Of a stretch of 64,000 bases of DNA, positions 52,169 through 60,543 are shown piece after piece (the stretch's first letter is position 1; every line of letters starts with the position of its first letter). The translations under genes were made by a program, and so were the position numbers. This DNA comes from Bin87 sp965203985 (GTDB lineage Bacteria; Chloroflexota; Dehalococcoidia; Lucifugimonadales; UBA3495), in NCBI GenBank assembly GCA_965203985.1, contig CBDBDS010000010.1:310001-374000 (forward strand), read 5' to 3'. The notes under the pieces are model-generated. The model had not been told where the DNA came from. It made no database searches and saw only the letters and a list, made by a program, of their open reading frames with translations.

Positions 52169-53272
52169 ATGGCGCGCACCACCGTTCTCGTGATGATCGA
52201 CGGGCTGGACCCGGAATACCTGGCGGCTTGCCCGACGCCCAACCTGCGGCGGTTTGCCCGCGACGGGTTTCACGTTACCGGCGGCGGGATGATGCCCAGC
52301 GTCACCAACGTCAACAACACTACCATGGTCACCGGCCATTACCCGGCGCAGCACGGGATAGTTTCCAATTATTGGTTCGACCGCCAGGCCGGCATTGAGG
52401 AGTACGTCGAGTCCGGCGAGTTCATCTGCGCCGACACCATATTCGCCCAATGCCGCCGGCGCGGGGGCAAGTCGTTGCTGGCCGCTTCCAAGGACAAGCT
52501 GAGGCGACTGCTGGGTGACGACACGGATCTGGCCTTCTCGTCCGAACGTCCTACCGCCGCCGCCGTGAGTGCCGCCGGTGACCCGCCCGACATCTATTCC
52601 CTGGAGGTCAACGGCTGGACAATCAACGCGGCTCGGGCGGCCTTGAAAGCGCAGCATTACGACCTGGCGTTCATCGCCACCACCGACTACGCGATGCATA
52701 TGCACGGACCGGAGCACCTTGAATCGCGTCGACACCTCGCGGTGCTCGATGAAGCGCTGGGGCAACTGGTTGACGACATCCCCGACGTGCAATTGCTGAT
52801 CACGGCCGATCACGGAATGTCCGACAAGCGGCGTATGCTGAACTTGCCGGCCGTGCTCCGAAGTCGCGGAATAGACGCTCGGGCGGTCCCGATCATTAAG
52901 GATCAATACGTGGTGCACCATTCCAACCTGGGAGGCTGCATCTACCTCCATCTGGAGGACGCCGCCGCCCTGGAGGACGCCCTGGGTGTCTTGCGGGAAA
53001 CCGACGGCATCGAGGAGGCGCTTCCCCGAAACGAAGCGGCAGGGCGGTTCGCCCTGATGGCCGAGCGCATCGGGGACATCGTTGTCACCGGCGCCTCGGA
53101 CGTGGTGTTCGGCGACCCGGCCGAGGTGACCATGCCGGCCGGGTTGCGCTCGCACGGATCTGCCCACGAGCGTCGGGTTCCGATAATCGGTTACGGCGGG
53201 GATTTTGACGGGTTTGAGTTCCATGAGAACCGTGACCTGGGCCGCTACGTGTCGGAAAGGGTCCTCGGTTGA
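52169..53272 (+). CDS. Alkaline-phosphatase-superfamily hydrolase, phosphonoacetate hydrolase-like
   Basis: A 367-residue metal-dependent hydrolase. The N-terminal VLVMIDGLDPEYL contains the first zinc-binding Asp. The SVTNVNNTTMVTGHYPAQHG segment holds the Thr nucleophile. Further ligands are in TTDYAMHMHGPEH, TADHGMSDK and GSAHERRVP. The N-V-N-N-T-T form matches phosphonoacetate hydrolase and nucleotide pyrophosphatase relatives better than classical phosphatases. ATG 52169 has AGGAG ten bases upstream. It has no signal peptide, so it would be cytosolic. Phosphonate or phosphodiester substrates are both possible; no other phosphonate genes are nearby. Confidence 0.82.
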   Translation: MARTTVLVMIDGLDPEYLAACPTPNLRRFARDGFHVTGGGMMPSVTNVNNTTMVTGHYPAQHGIVSNYWFDRQAGIEEYVESGEFICADTIFAQCRRRGGKSLLAASKDKLRRLLGDDTDLAFSSERPTAAAVSAAGDPPDIYSLEVNGWTINAARAALKAQHYDLAFIATTDYAMHMHGPEHLESRRHLAVLDEALGQLVDDIPDVQLLITADHGMSDKRRMLNLPAVLRSRGIDARAVPIIKDQYVVHHSNLGGCIYLHLEDAAALEDALGVLRETDGIEEALPRNEAAGRFALMAERIGDIVVTGASDVVFGDPAEVTMPAGLRSHGSAHERRVPIIGYGGDFDGFEFHENRDLGRYVSERVLG

Positions 53273-53300
53273 CGGCAATGGATTTCGCGCGGAGGAAGCC

Positions 53301-54209
53301 TTGACCACGGTAGAAGTGCGGGCCCCGGCCACGACCGCTAACCTCGGCCCCGGGTACGACTGCCTGGGGATGGCATTGGACTTGTGGAACACGCTGTCCG
53401 TGGAGGTTCTCCCGGAGGGTTCCAAACCGCAAGTGATCGTTTCGGGCGAAGGCGCCGGGGAATTGGACTCCGACACGCAAAACCTGACCCACCGGGCCAT
53501 CGAGTTTCTGTTCAACGAAGCTGATGCTCCGCTGCCGCCATTGTCGCTGCATTGCGAAAATACGATACCGCTGAGCCGGGGAATGGGCAGCAGCGCGGCG
53601 GCAATTGCCGGGGGCCTGGTGGCGGCCAACCGGCTGCTCGACGACGTGTTCAGCCCGGACGATCTGCTGGAAATGGCCGCGACCATCGAAGGGCATCCGG
53701 ACAACGTCGCTGCGGCCGTCCACGGGGGTATGCGGCTGGTGGTCATGGACGACGATCGCATGTACACCGCTCCCATACGCTTGCCCGCGGATTTGCAGGC
53801 GGTATTGTTCATCCCGGACCGGCGGATCGCAACCGTGGACGCCCGGCGCGTGTTGCCTTCGGAAATTCCCGTCGCCGACGCGGTGTACAATATGAGCCGC
53901 ACCGCGCTGCTGGTGGCGAGCATGGAATCGGAACACCCTGAATATCTCAATATCGCCACCCAAGACCGGCTGCACCAACCCTACCGTCAAACCATTTTTC
54001 CGCAGATGAAGGTGATTTTTGCCGCGGCCCAGGCGGCCGGCGCGTTCGGCGTTTTCCTTTCCGGTAGCGGAACCACAATCCTGGCCTTTGCCCGTGATCG
54101 CGCCATGACGGTCGCCTATGAAATGTTCGACGCGGCGCGGCTGGCAGGGGTTGACGGCCGGGTCGAAGTCACCCAGCCGACTGCCCTGGGAGCGCACGTC
54201 ATCGGATAG
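53301..54209 (+). CDS. thrB: Homoserine kinase
   Basis: Phosphorylates homoserine in threonine synthesis. The 302-residue GHMP kinase has VRAPATTANLGPGYDCLG at the start, the ATP loop PLSRGMGSSAAAIAGG (about residue 90), and the C-terminal FLSGSGTTI block. The start is a TTG at 53301 with GGAGGAAGCC directly before it; no in-frame ATG fits. It is followed at 93 bp by aspartokinase, forming part of an aspartate-family pathway operon. Confidence 0.93.
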   Translation: MTTVEVRAPATTANLGPGYDCLGMALDLWNTLSVEVLPEGSKPQVIVSGEGAGELDSDTQNLTHRAIEFLFNEADAPLPPLSLHCENTIPLSRGMGSSAAAIAGGLVAANRLLDDVFSPDDLLEMAATIEGHPDNVAAAVHGGMRLVVMDDDRMYTAPIRLPADLQAVLFIPDRRIATVDARRVLPSEIPVADAVYNMSRTALLVASMESEHPEYLNIATQDRLHQPYRQTIFPQMKVIFAAAQAAGAFGVFLSGSGTTILAFARDRAMTVAYEMFDAARLAGVDGRVEVTQPTALGAHVIG

Positions 54210-54302
54210 CTAGCAAACGAATGGCGGAACCCGGCGCCGTGTTCCCGGCCTCTCTGTGAATACCATGAGAACCACCTGAGTCGCAGCAGGTAAAGAGTCC
54301 TG

Positions 54303-55532
54303 ATGTCCCTGTATGTCCATAAATACGGCGGCAGTTCCGTCGCCGACGCCGAGAAAATCGTGAACGTGGCACGACGCATCGCCTCCGTGCATGACCAAGG
54401 CCACCAGATAGTCACGGTGGTTTCGGCAATGGGCGACACCACGGATGAATTGATTGACTTGGCGCGCACCGTTTCCAGCGAACCCGACCCGCGGGAACTC
54501 GATTTCCTGCTGTCCACCGGTGAACTGGTGTCGATCACGTTGCTGTCCATGGCATTGCGCAATCTGGGGTACGACGCCATCAGCCTGAGCGGGCCGCAGG
54601 CCGGTATCCGTACCGACAACTCCTACGGCCGCGCGCGGATCAGCCAGGTGGACCCGGATCGCGTCCGACGGGAATTGGACGCCGGAAGGTTGGTCATCGT
54701 CGCCGGCTTTCAAGGTCTCACGCCCGACGACGATATCACCACGCTGGGCCGGGGCGGTTCCGATACGACTGCCGTAGCGCTGGCGGCCGCGCTCCGGGCG
54801 GACCGTTGCGACATCTACACCGACGTAGAGGGCATCTATACCGCGGATCCCAGGATAGTGAGCAAGGCGGCCAAAATGCCCGAAGTGGGCTACGAAGAGA
54901 TGCTGGAACTGGCCGCCGCGGGAGCGAAGATGCACCCCCGGTCCATCGAATTGGGCGCGGTCTATAATGTTCCCATCTACGTGGCGTCGAGCTTCGTTGA
55001 CGCTTCGGGAACCCTCATTCATCAAGCATCGGACGAAAGGCAGATGGAAGACCGGATCAAGGTAACTGGTATCGCGTACCAGACAAACGTGGCGAAAGTG
55101 ACCGTTTGCCGGGTGGCCGACCAACCCGGCGTGGCCGCGGCGCTGTTCGAGCCATTGTCCGCTGCCGGCATCAACGTGGACACGATTGTCCAGAACACGA
55201 GCGCGGACCGGACCACCACCGACATCAGTTTCACCGTGACCACGGATGACCTGCCCCGGGCCCTCCGCGTAATGGCGCCTCTGGAGGCGACCCTGGGAAC
55301 CGACCAGGTAATAAGCGATCCCACACTGGCATCGGTAAGCGTAGTAGGATCGGGGATGCAGAACACTCCGGGTTACGCCTCGCGGATGTTTCGCATCCTG
55401 GCCGATGGCGGCATCAACATCGACATGATCACGACGTCGGAAATCCGGATCTCGTGCATCATCAATCGCGACCAGGCGCAGGAAGCGGTCCGCTTGCTGC
55501 ACCGGGGCTTTGAACTGGACGAGTCCGATTAG
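54303..55532 (+). CDS. lysC: Aspartokinase
   Basis: First step of the lysine/threonine/methionine pathway. The 409 residues consist of an amino-acid kinase domain (KYGGSSVAD at the N-terminus, FQGLTPDDDITTLGRGGSD, and YTDVEGIYTADPR) and two C-terminal ACT domains from about residue 265 (VADQPGVAAALFEPLSAAG and VGSGMQNTPGYASRMFRILA), which bind the feedback inhibitor. It follows thrB. The frame and length are normal for the monofunctional type. Confidence 0.95.
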   Translation: MSLYVHKYGGSSVADAEKIVNVARRIASVHDQGHQIVTVVSAMGDTTDELIDLARTVSSEPDPRELDFLLSTGELVSITLLSMALRNLGYDAISLSGPQAGIRTDNSYGRARISQVDPDRVRRELDAGRLVIVAGFQGLTPDDDITTLGRGGSDTTAVALAAALRADRCDIYTDVEGIYTADPRIVSKAAKMPEVGYEEMLELAAAGAKMHPRSIELGAVYNVPIYVASSFVDASGTLIHQASDERQMEDRIKVTGIAYQTNVAKVTVCRVADQPGVAAALFEPLSAAGINVDTIVQNTSADRTTTDISFTVTTDDLPRALRVMAPLEATLGTDQVISDPTLASVSVVGSGMQNTPGYASRMFRILADGGINIDMITTSEIRISCIINRDQAQEAVRLLHRGFELDESD

Positions 55533-55553
55533 GCGGCCGCTGGCCGGGCGGTG

Positions 55554-56279
55554 ATGTCCGACTGCTACCTTTCCGTCGTCATTCCGGCCTACAACGAGGA
55601 GCGTCGACTTCCCGAGACGCTTGACACTGTTTGCGCCTACCTCGCCGGGAAGGCGTACCCGTGGGAGATCATCGTAGCCGACGACGGAAGTGACGACGCG
55701 ACTGCGGCCACCGTGTCTCGCGTCGGGCAAACCGACGAACGCGTCAAGCTTCTTCCCCTGCCACATCGGGGCAAGGGTTGGGCGGTCAAGAACGGGATGC
55801 TGGCGGCTCGGGGCGAATACCGTTTTCTGTGTGACGCCGACCTCTCCATGCCGATAGATTTGTTGGATCGCCTGCTGCCCAGCGGCGCGCCAACGTCGGA
55901 CATCGTCATCGGCTCTCGGGAGGCGTCCGGTGCCCGACGCATCGGCGAACCCAGACGACGATGGCTGATGGGCCGAGTTTTCAACACCATGACCCGCATG
56001 CTGGCCGCGCCGGGCATCGCTGACACTCAATGCGGGTTCAAGGTATTCCGCGCCGCGGCCGCTGAGAAATTATTTGCGCTACAGACGCTCGACGGCTTCG
56101 CGTTTGACGCGGAAATCCTGTTTCTCGCGCGGCGTCGTGGGTTCAGCGTGGCCGAGGTCGGGATCGACTGGCATTACCGGTCCGAGAGCAAGGTACGGCC
56201 AATGCGCGATGGATGGCGCACTTTAAGAGATCTCGTCATCATCCGTTACCGGTCATTGGACGGCCGCTACGAACGGTGA
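55554..56279 (+). CDS. Glycosyltransferase family 2 (dolichyl-phosphate glucosyltransferase-like)
   Basis: Transfers a sugar from a nucleotide donor to a polyprenyl phosphate or glycan. The 241-residue GT-A fold shows LSVVIPAYNEERRLPETL, the nucleotide-binding VADDGSDD and FLCDADLS (DxD-like), and ADTQCGFKVFRAAAAEKLF, which is typical of the ALG5-like branch. No C-terminal membrane helix is present, unlike DPM/GtrB enzymes. A GTG one codon upstream (55551) is an alternative start. It lies 21 bp after aspartokinase. Confidence 0.87.
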   Translation: MSDCYLSVVIPAYNEERRLPETLDTVCAYLAGKAYPWEIIVADDGSDDATAATVSRVGQTDERVKLLPLPHRGKGWAVKNGMLAARGEYRFLCDADLSMPIDLLDRLLPSGAPTSDIVIGSREASGARRIGEPRRRWLMGRVFNTMTRMLAAPGIADTQCGFKVFRAAAAEKLFALQTLDGFAFDAEILFLARRRGFSVAEVGIDWHYRSESKVRPMRDGWRTLRDLVIIRYRSLDGRYER

Positions 56280-56357
56280 AATCGGAACATTGCAACGGCG
56301 TGTGCAAGGCCCAACCTGGCGATGCGGACAAATCGCCAAAATCGGAGTCTCAATAGA

Positions 56358-56400
56358 TTGAACATCCGCAGTAGGTACGTGTAATGCTATGTCCGGACAT
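56358..56400 (+). promoter_or_regulatory. Weak promoter with a 12-bp palindrome at the likely start point
   Basis: TTGAAC (56358-56363), an 18-bp spacer and TAATGC (56382-56387) are followed at once by the perfect palindrome ATGTCCGGACAT (56389-56400). The palindrome would cover the transcription start of the TPR gene, a good place for an operator. The hexamers alone are weak. Confidence 0.4.
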
Positions 56401-56451
56401 CATTAGTGCATTGGCAGGGTAGCCGTCGATCGGTGGTGGAGGTCAATAATT

Positions 56452-57399
56452 GTGAATAACGTGCCATACCCGCAACGTGGTGCGCCGGCAACCGATACCA
56501 CGGGGAGCCGCGCCAAGGCCCAACTGGGCAAACAAGCTATCCGATGCGCACTGAACGGCGAATGGGAACAGGCCGCCGTGGCAAATCGCCAGATCCTGGG
56601 CATCTGTCCCACTGACTGCGAGGCGACCAATCGGTTGGCGAAAGCCCTCATGGAACTTGGCGACTATCCTGAAGCGCGCCAGATCCTGGAGCAGCTTCAA
56701 CTACGTTCGCCCTCCAACGTAATCGCGCGCAAGAATCTTGCCAGGCTCGACCAGTTGCAAAGCCGGCCCGGAGAGGTCCGTTCGCAACCCGCGGCAGCCG
56801 GCAAATCTCCGGGCATGTTCATCGCGGAAAGCGGCAAGTCCTGCACGACTACCCTGTGCCGCCCAGCCGGACCACCGGAGGATGCGCCGGTCAGCGCCGG
56901 CGACGTGGTAGTGCTGAAGCCCCAGAACGACGGGATAATCGTCAATGCGCCGGATGGACAATACCTGGGAGCGCTGCAACGCCGTTTGGGCCGGCGGGTC
57001 AACAAACTTATGGCCGGCGGCAACCGATATGACGCGGCCGTGGTCGGGATCGAACCGGACGGCTTGTCGGTGATTCTCCACGAAACGGGTCAGGCGCCGT
57101 CCCTGCGCCACGTGATCTCCTTTCCGGCCCAGGTAATCGAACCACCTCGGCCCGAGCCGGCTGTTGAACCTGATGAGTTCACACCAGCGCCGAATGAAGA
57201 CCCGGACTCGGCTCCGGTGGAGGCGACGGATCCTGACGATGCCATAGACCCCGCTGAAACTGCGGTAATGGACATGCCCGATGAAACCCCGGTTGAGTCG
57301 GTAGGCGATGACGACGTTCCCATGCTGGAGACCGACGACGATGCTACCGATTGGTCGCCGGTAGCCCCACCCTCGGACGACGAGGAGGAGTGGGAGTAG
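56452..57399 (+). CDS. Tetratricopeptide-repeat protein with acidic C-terminal tail
   Basis: A 315-residue protein. Residues about 25-105 hold two TPR-like helical hairpins (QAIRCALNGEWEQAAVANRQ and AKALMELGDYPEARQILEQL). Residues about 145-230 form a small beta domain (VLKPQNDGIIVNAPDGQYLG). Residues 235-315 are very acidic and Pro-rich, ending DDEEEWE, and are probably disordered. The GTG start has GGAGG nine bases upstream. Tails of this type suggest a protein- or basic-surface-binding adaptor; function unknown. Confidence 0.75.
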   Translation: MNNVPYPQRGAPATDTTGSRAKAQLGKQAIRCALNGEWEQAAVANRQILGICPTDCEATNRLAKALMELGDYPEARQILEQLQLRSPSNVIARKNLARLDQLQSRPGEVRSQPAAAGKSPGMFIAESGKSCTTTLCRPAGPPEDAPVSAGDVVVLKPQNDGIIVNAPDGQYLGALQRRLGRRVNKLMAGGNRYDAAVVGIEPDGLSVILHETGQAPSLRHVISFPAQVIEPPRPEPAVEPDEFTPAPNEDPDSAPVEATDPDDAIDPAETAVMDMPDETPVESVGDDDVPMLETDDDATDWSPVAPPSDDEEEWE

Positions 57400-57423
57400 C
57401 AGCGGGCTACCCGCGCAGGTAGC

Positions 57424-59058
57424 TCAGGCCTGCCCGGCTCCTCGCGCACGGGAATCCAGGCTGACCGCCAACCTTGACCGGAAGGGACGCACGCGGTTGT
57501 CCTGGTGCGGGACGCCCATTGGCACCACGAACGCTGCTTCCTGTCCGGCGGAGTGTGGCCCGAAAAATTCGACCACGGCATCGTCGAAGAAGGTAAGGCC
57601 GGTGGCACCCAGCCCCAGAGCGTGACAAGCGAGGTATATCCGGCCGCCGATGATGCCGGCGACGGTTTGCGCCATCCGGTATCCTCGGGTTCCGAATTCC
57701 CGCTCGATTAAGGGCAAGTCGGCCGTGATGAACGCTACGGCCGCGGCGTCGGCCGGGAGCGCCTGCTCGAAACCCAGGTGCCCGGCGGTTTCCCGGAAAT
57801 CGCCTTCCTTGAGCAATCGCAACCCGTTGTAGAAACGGTTGTAGTAATAGGCTCCTGGGGCGAGGCCGGTGACCGCGTTGACAATCAGATAGATGCTCAG
57901 GTATGGCGAAAACCCTTCAGCCAGGTGCGGCGCGTTGATGGGGTTTCCTGCGGCGTCAATAATGGAGCGAAAATCCTCCCAGGAGATGGGGTCAGTGGCG
58001 AAGCGCCGAGTGGAACCCCGGGAACGGATGCACTCGCCCAGGGATTGCGCGGGGCGCGACGCGAGATCCAAGTCACCGTCGAAGCCTCCATCAGACCCGG
58101 AACGGAGCGGGCGGAACCCTTCGCCCGTGCCGTCCAGTTCGTCTTTTTCGCCACTACGTCCACCGGCACCGGGCGCATTCCAATCCGCGACGTCCTCGCC
58201 GGCCCGCAACCAGGAAGCCAGGTGAATTTCACGCGACAACGGATACTCCAGCGCTCCCGAAGTCAGGTCGTTGCTCTCCTGGGGCAACATTCCCGGAACG
58301 TCCCCGGAACCGGGGTTCAACACGCCGTCCGGACTGCCGATCGTCGCCAGCAGGGACGGCGCTTCCTCGATTCCGTCGACACCGATGAACCCGGTAAGGG
58401 AGCGGTCCACGAATCCAAATTTCAGACCCACCGATGTGCCGGCAGCATTTCCGGCCGCGGTGAGATTGGCGGCAATCGTGCCCAGATCCCAGTAGCAATA
58501 CCGATAACCCCGCTCTCGGTACTTCCAGGCGCTTCGCCAGAACACCGTGGTGAACACCAGGGTTGCTGGATACGCGGCATGGTCGTGCGCGGCCGCGGCT
58601 ACCCACCGCCGCAGGTCGCCGTTGCGGAGGCGGGCGAGGGTGAAATCCAGCGGGCTGAAGTGGTATACACCGGCGCGCAGACCTTCCAGGTCGCCGCAGA
58701 CCACGTAGACCTCGGTTGGATACAGCGCGCCTGCGGAGGCCGCCGCGCGATAGTGCACCTCGCCGTCGCGCAGCGTTCGCCGCCGGATCACGGCGGCCGC
58801 GTGGTAAAGCAACTCGGCCAGCGTTTGCAGCGTCGGAGGGCTTTCGCCGTCTGCCGTTTGGCCGGTCTCTCGGATCGCGCGCAGGGCGGACATTTCCAGG
58901 CCGGATGACGCGGCCACGTCGGGCAAGGGAATTGCGCGCAGACCGGGATACACCTTGTACAGCGGAGGCTTGTTGCTGAGGTTGATGTACTGGAGTTTGG
59001 TGGCGTCGTTGAACGAGGCCGCCAGGCTGGCGCCGTCGGGTGCCTGGTTGGTAACCAT
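57424..59058 (-). CDS. SagB-type dehydrogenase with two nitroreductase domains
   Basis: FMN-binding oxidoreductase of 544 residues containing two nitroreductase folds. The first is at about 85-260 (HYRAAASAGALYPTEVYVV, then YWDLGTIAANLTAAGNAAG) and the second at about 335-530 (RSRGSTRRFATDPISWEDF, then AQTVAGIIGGRIYLACHALGLG). The first domain has the SAGALYP motif of SagB/ThcOx dehydrogenases, which oxidise thiazolines or oxazolines in peptide natural products. No precursor peptide, cyclodehydratase (YcaO) or transporter is next to it, so an unrelated redox role is equally likely. The start has AGGACAGCAAGAC upstream. Confidence 0.87.
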   Translation of the reverse strand: MVTNQAPDGASLAASFNDATKLQYINLSNKPPLYKVYPGLRAIPLPDVAASSGLEMSALRAIRETGQTADGESPPTLQTLAELLYHAAAVIRRRTLRDGEVHYRAAASAGALYPTEVYVVCGDLEGLRAGVYHFSPLDFTLARLRNGDLRRWVAAAAHDHAAYPATLVFTTVFWRSAWKYRERGYRYCYWDLGTIAANLTAAGNAAGTSVGLKFGFVDRSLTGFIGVDGIEEAPSLLATIGSPDGVLNPGSGDVPGMLPQESNDLTSGALEYPLSREIHLASWLRAGEDVADWNAPGAGGRSGEKDELDGTGEGFRPLRSGSDGGFDGDLDLASRPAQSLGECIRSRGSTRRFATDPISWEDFRSIIDAAGNPINAPHLAEGFSPYLSIYLIVNAVTGLAPGAYYYNRFYNGLRLLKEGDFRETAGHLGFEQALPADAAAVAFITADLPLIEREFGTRGYRMAQTVAGIIGGRIYLACHALGLGATGLTFFDDAVVEFFGPHSAGQEAAFVVPMGVPHQDNRVRPFRSRLAVSLDSRARGAGQA

Positions 59059-59092
59059 GTCTTGCTGTCCTGTTCGCGTTGCGTCGGGGCGG

Positions 59093-59467
59093 TCAAAAGG
59101 CGCGCGAGCGGTAGATTTCCACCGCCGCGGCCCCGATGACTGAGCCTTTGATGGGCGGGCGTGGCTTATGGACTCGAACGCGCACCGCGCCTATTTGCCG
59201 GTGTTGTTCGAGCACTCCTCGGGCGATGGCGCCGGCGGCGGACTCCAGCAGGTTGCAGGGCTCGCCCTCCATGACCGCTTTGACCGCCCGGTACAGTTCC
59301 GTGTAACTCACCGTGTCTTCCAAGCGGTCGGAGGCCGCCGGCACGCTCAGGTCCAATTCCGCCTCCAGGTCCACGGTGAACGGTTGCCCCAGGCTGCGCT
59401 CCTCAGGATTGACGCCGTGAAATCCATAGAACTGGAGACCGGTCAGAATGATACGGTCTGAAGACAT
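59093..59467 (-). CDS. folB: Dihydroneopterin aldolase
   Basis: Folate biosynthesis: cleaves 7,8-dihydroneopterin to the 6-hydroxymethyl pterin. The 124-residue protein contains the family blocks LTGLQFYGFHGVNPEER, QPFTVDLEAELDL, TVSYTELYRAV (Tyr) and VRVHKPRPPI (the active-site Lys in HKP). The ATG at 59467 begins the usual SSDRIILTGL; a TTG at 59485 overlapping the upstream stop is possible. It sits between the CitE-like gene and the SagB-type gene. Confidence 0.92.
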   Translation of the reverse strand: MSSDRIILTGLQFYGFHGVNPEERSLGQPFTVDLEAELDLSVPAASDRLEDTVSYTELYRAVKAVMEGEPCNLLESAAGAIARGVLEQHRQIGAVRVRVHKPRPPIKGSVIGAAAVEIYRSRAF

Positions 59468-59481
59468 TGGCGATCGGTCAA

Positions 59482-60360
59482 TCAATTAGGCATGGCCTCA
59501 ATGGCCGCGGCTTGCGCCAGCAAGTTCTGCGCCCGTTTCACTACGGGCACGTCCACCATCCGCCCGTCAATCGAAAGCGAACCCCTCCCGGCGGCCTCCG
59601 CTTCATCCCAGGCTTCCACCACACGGCGCGCGTAGGCCACGTCTTCGGGGTCGGGCGAGAAGGTCTCGTTGATGACGTCGATCTGAGCGGGATGGATGGC
59701 GAACTTGCCCGTGTATCCCATGCGTCGGGCCGCGCCGGCGTCGGTCCTCAGGCCCTCCGGGTCACGGAATCCCACGAACGGGCCGTCCAGCCCGGCCACT
59801 CCGGCGGCCCTTGCCGCCACTGCAACCGACGACCGCGCGAAATAGCACTCGTCGCCGAAGTCGCTGCGAGTAACGCCCATGTCGTTGGTGTAGTCTTCGG
59901 CCCCAAATGCGATCCCTACAATCCGCTGGGAGGCTCGCGCCATCTCATAGACATGGACGATGGCCATCGCGGTTTCAATCCAGGGGATCACCTTGATGCT
60001 GCCCGCCCCCACGCCGGCTTTCGTTTCCAAGGGAGCCAGCAGTTGGTCAACCTGCTGCATGTCCCAGGCCGTGTTGCCCTTGCCGATGCTGATGCCGGCC
60101 AAATCCGGGCATACCACCGCAGACAATTCGCCGGAGGCCAGGCCGGTGTCCAGGGCGTTGACCCGCACCATCACCCGTTTGCCGGTCGCCGCAAGACGAG
60201 GGACCCATTCCGTTGCCAGTTCGCACGCTGCGGCCTTTTCGCCGGGCGGCACCGAGTCTTCAAGATCAACCATGATGATGTCGGCACCGAATCCCAAGGC
60301 GCGCTCCAGCATGTTGGAGCGATTGCCGGGAACAAAAACGATGCTGCGGAGCAGTTCCAC
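59482..60360 (-). CDS. CitE-like HpcH/HpaI-family lyase (malyl-CoA/citramalyl-CoA lyase type)
   Basis: Mg-dependent C-C lyase or thioesterase acting on acyl-CoA such as malyl-, methylmalyl- or citramalyl-CoA. The 292-residue TIM barrel begins LRSIVFVPGNRSNMLERAL, has MVDLEDSVPPGEK (metal-binding Glu/Asp) and FGAEDYTNDMG, and ends in the family's C-terminal KFAIHPAQIDVINETF. It is not the citrate lyase beta subunit as no alpha or gamma genes are present. GTG 60360 with AGGAGG ten bases upstream is preferred over TTG 60369, which sits too close to the site. Confidence 0.88.
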   Translation of the reverse strand: MELLRSIVFVPGNRSNMLERALGFGADIIMVDLEDSVPPGEKAAACELATEWVPRLAATGKRVMVRVNALDTGLASGELSAVVCPDLAGISIGKGNTAWDMQQVDQLLAPLETKAGVGAGSIKVIPWIETAMAIVHVYEMARASQRIVGIAFGAEDYTNDMGVTRSDFGDECYFARSSVAVAARAAGVAGLDGPFVGFRDPEGLRTDAGAARRMGYTGKFAIHPAQIDVINETFSPDPEDVAYARRVVEAWDEAEAAGRGSLSIDGRMVDVPVVKRAQNLLAQAAAIEAMPN

Positions 60361-60412
60361 GGGGATCAAGCCTCCTGAATAAGTCCCAGAGTTTTGCCGT
60401 TTTCAGTGGATT

Positions 60413-60520
60413 TGTCAGAATCAGGATTTACCGGATTAGCGGATTTTGAGGATGCGGCCGCGAAAGCATCAACCAACCCAATCCTTCTAATCCCTGAATC
60501 CTGTAAATCCTGATTCTGAC
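60413..60520. repeat. Long inverted-repeat element with 18-bp perfect ends
   Basis: GTCAGAATCAGGATTTAC (60414-60431) is the exact complement of GTAAATCCTGATTCTGAC (60503-60520). The inner sequence also pairs partly (ATTAGCGGATT with TAATCCCTGAATC). It fills the 183-bp gap between polA and the CitE-like gene, could form a 50-bp hairpin in mRNA, and shares its right arm with the copy at 35.9 kb. Confidence 0.85.
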
Positions 60521-60543
60521 CATTCCACAGGCCGAAGATTCCA

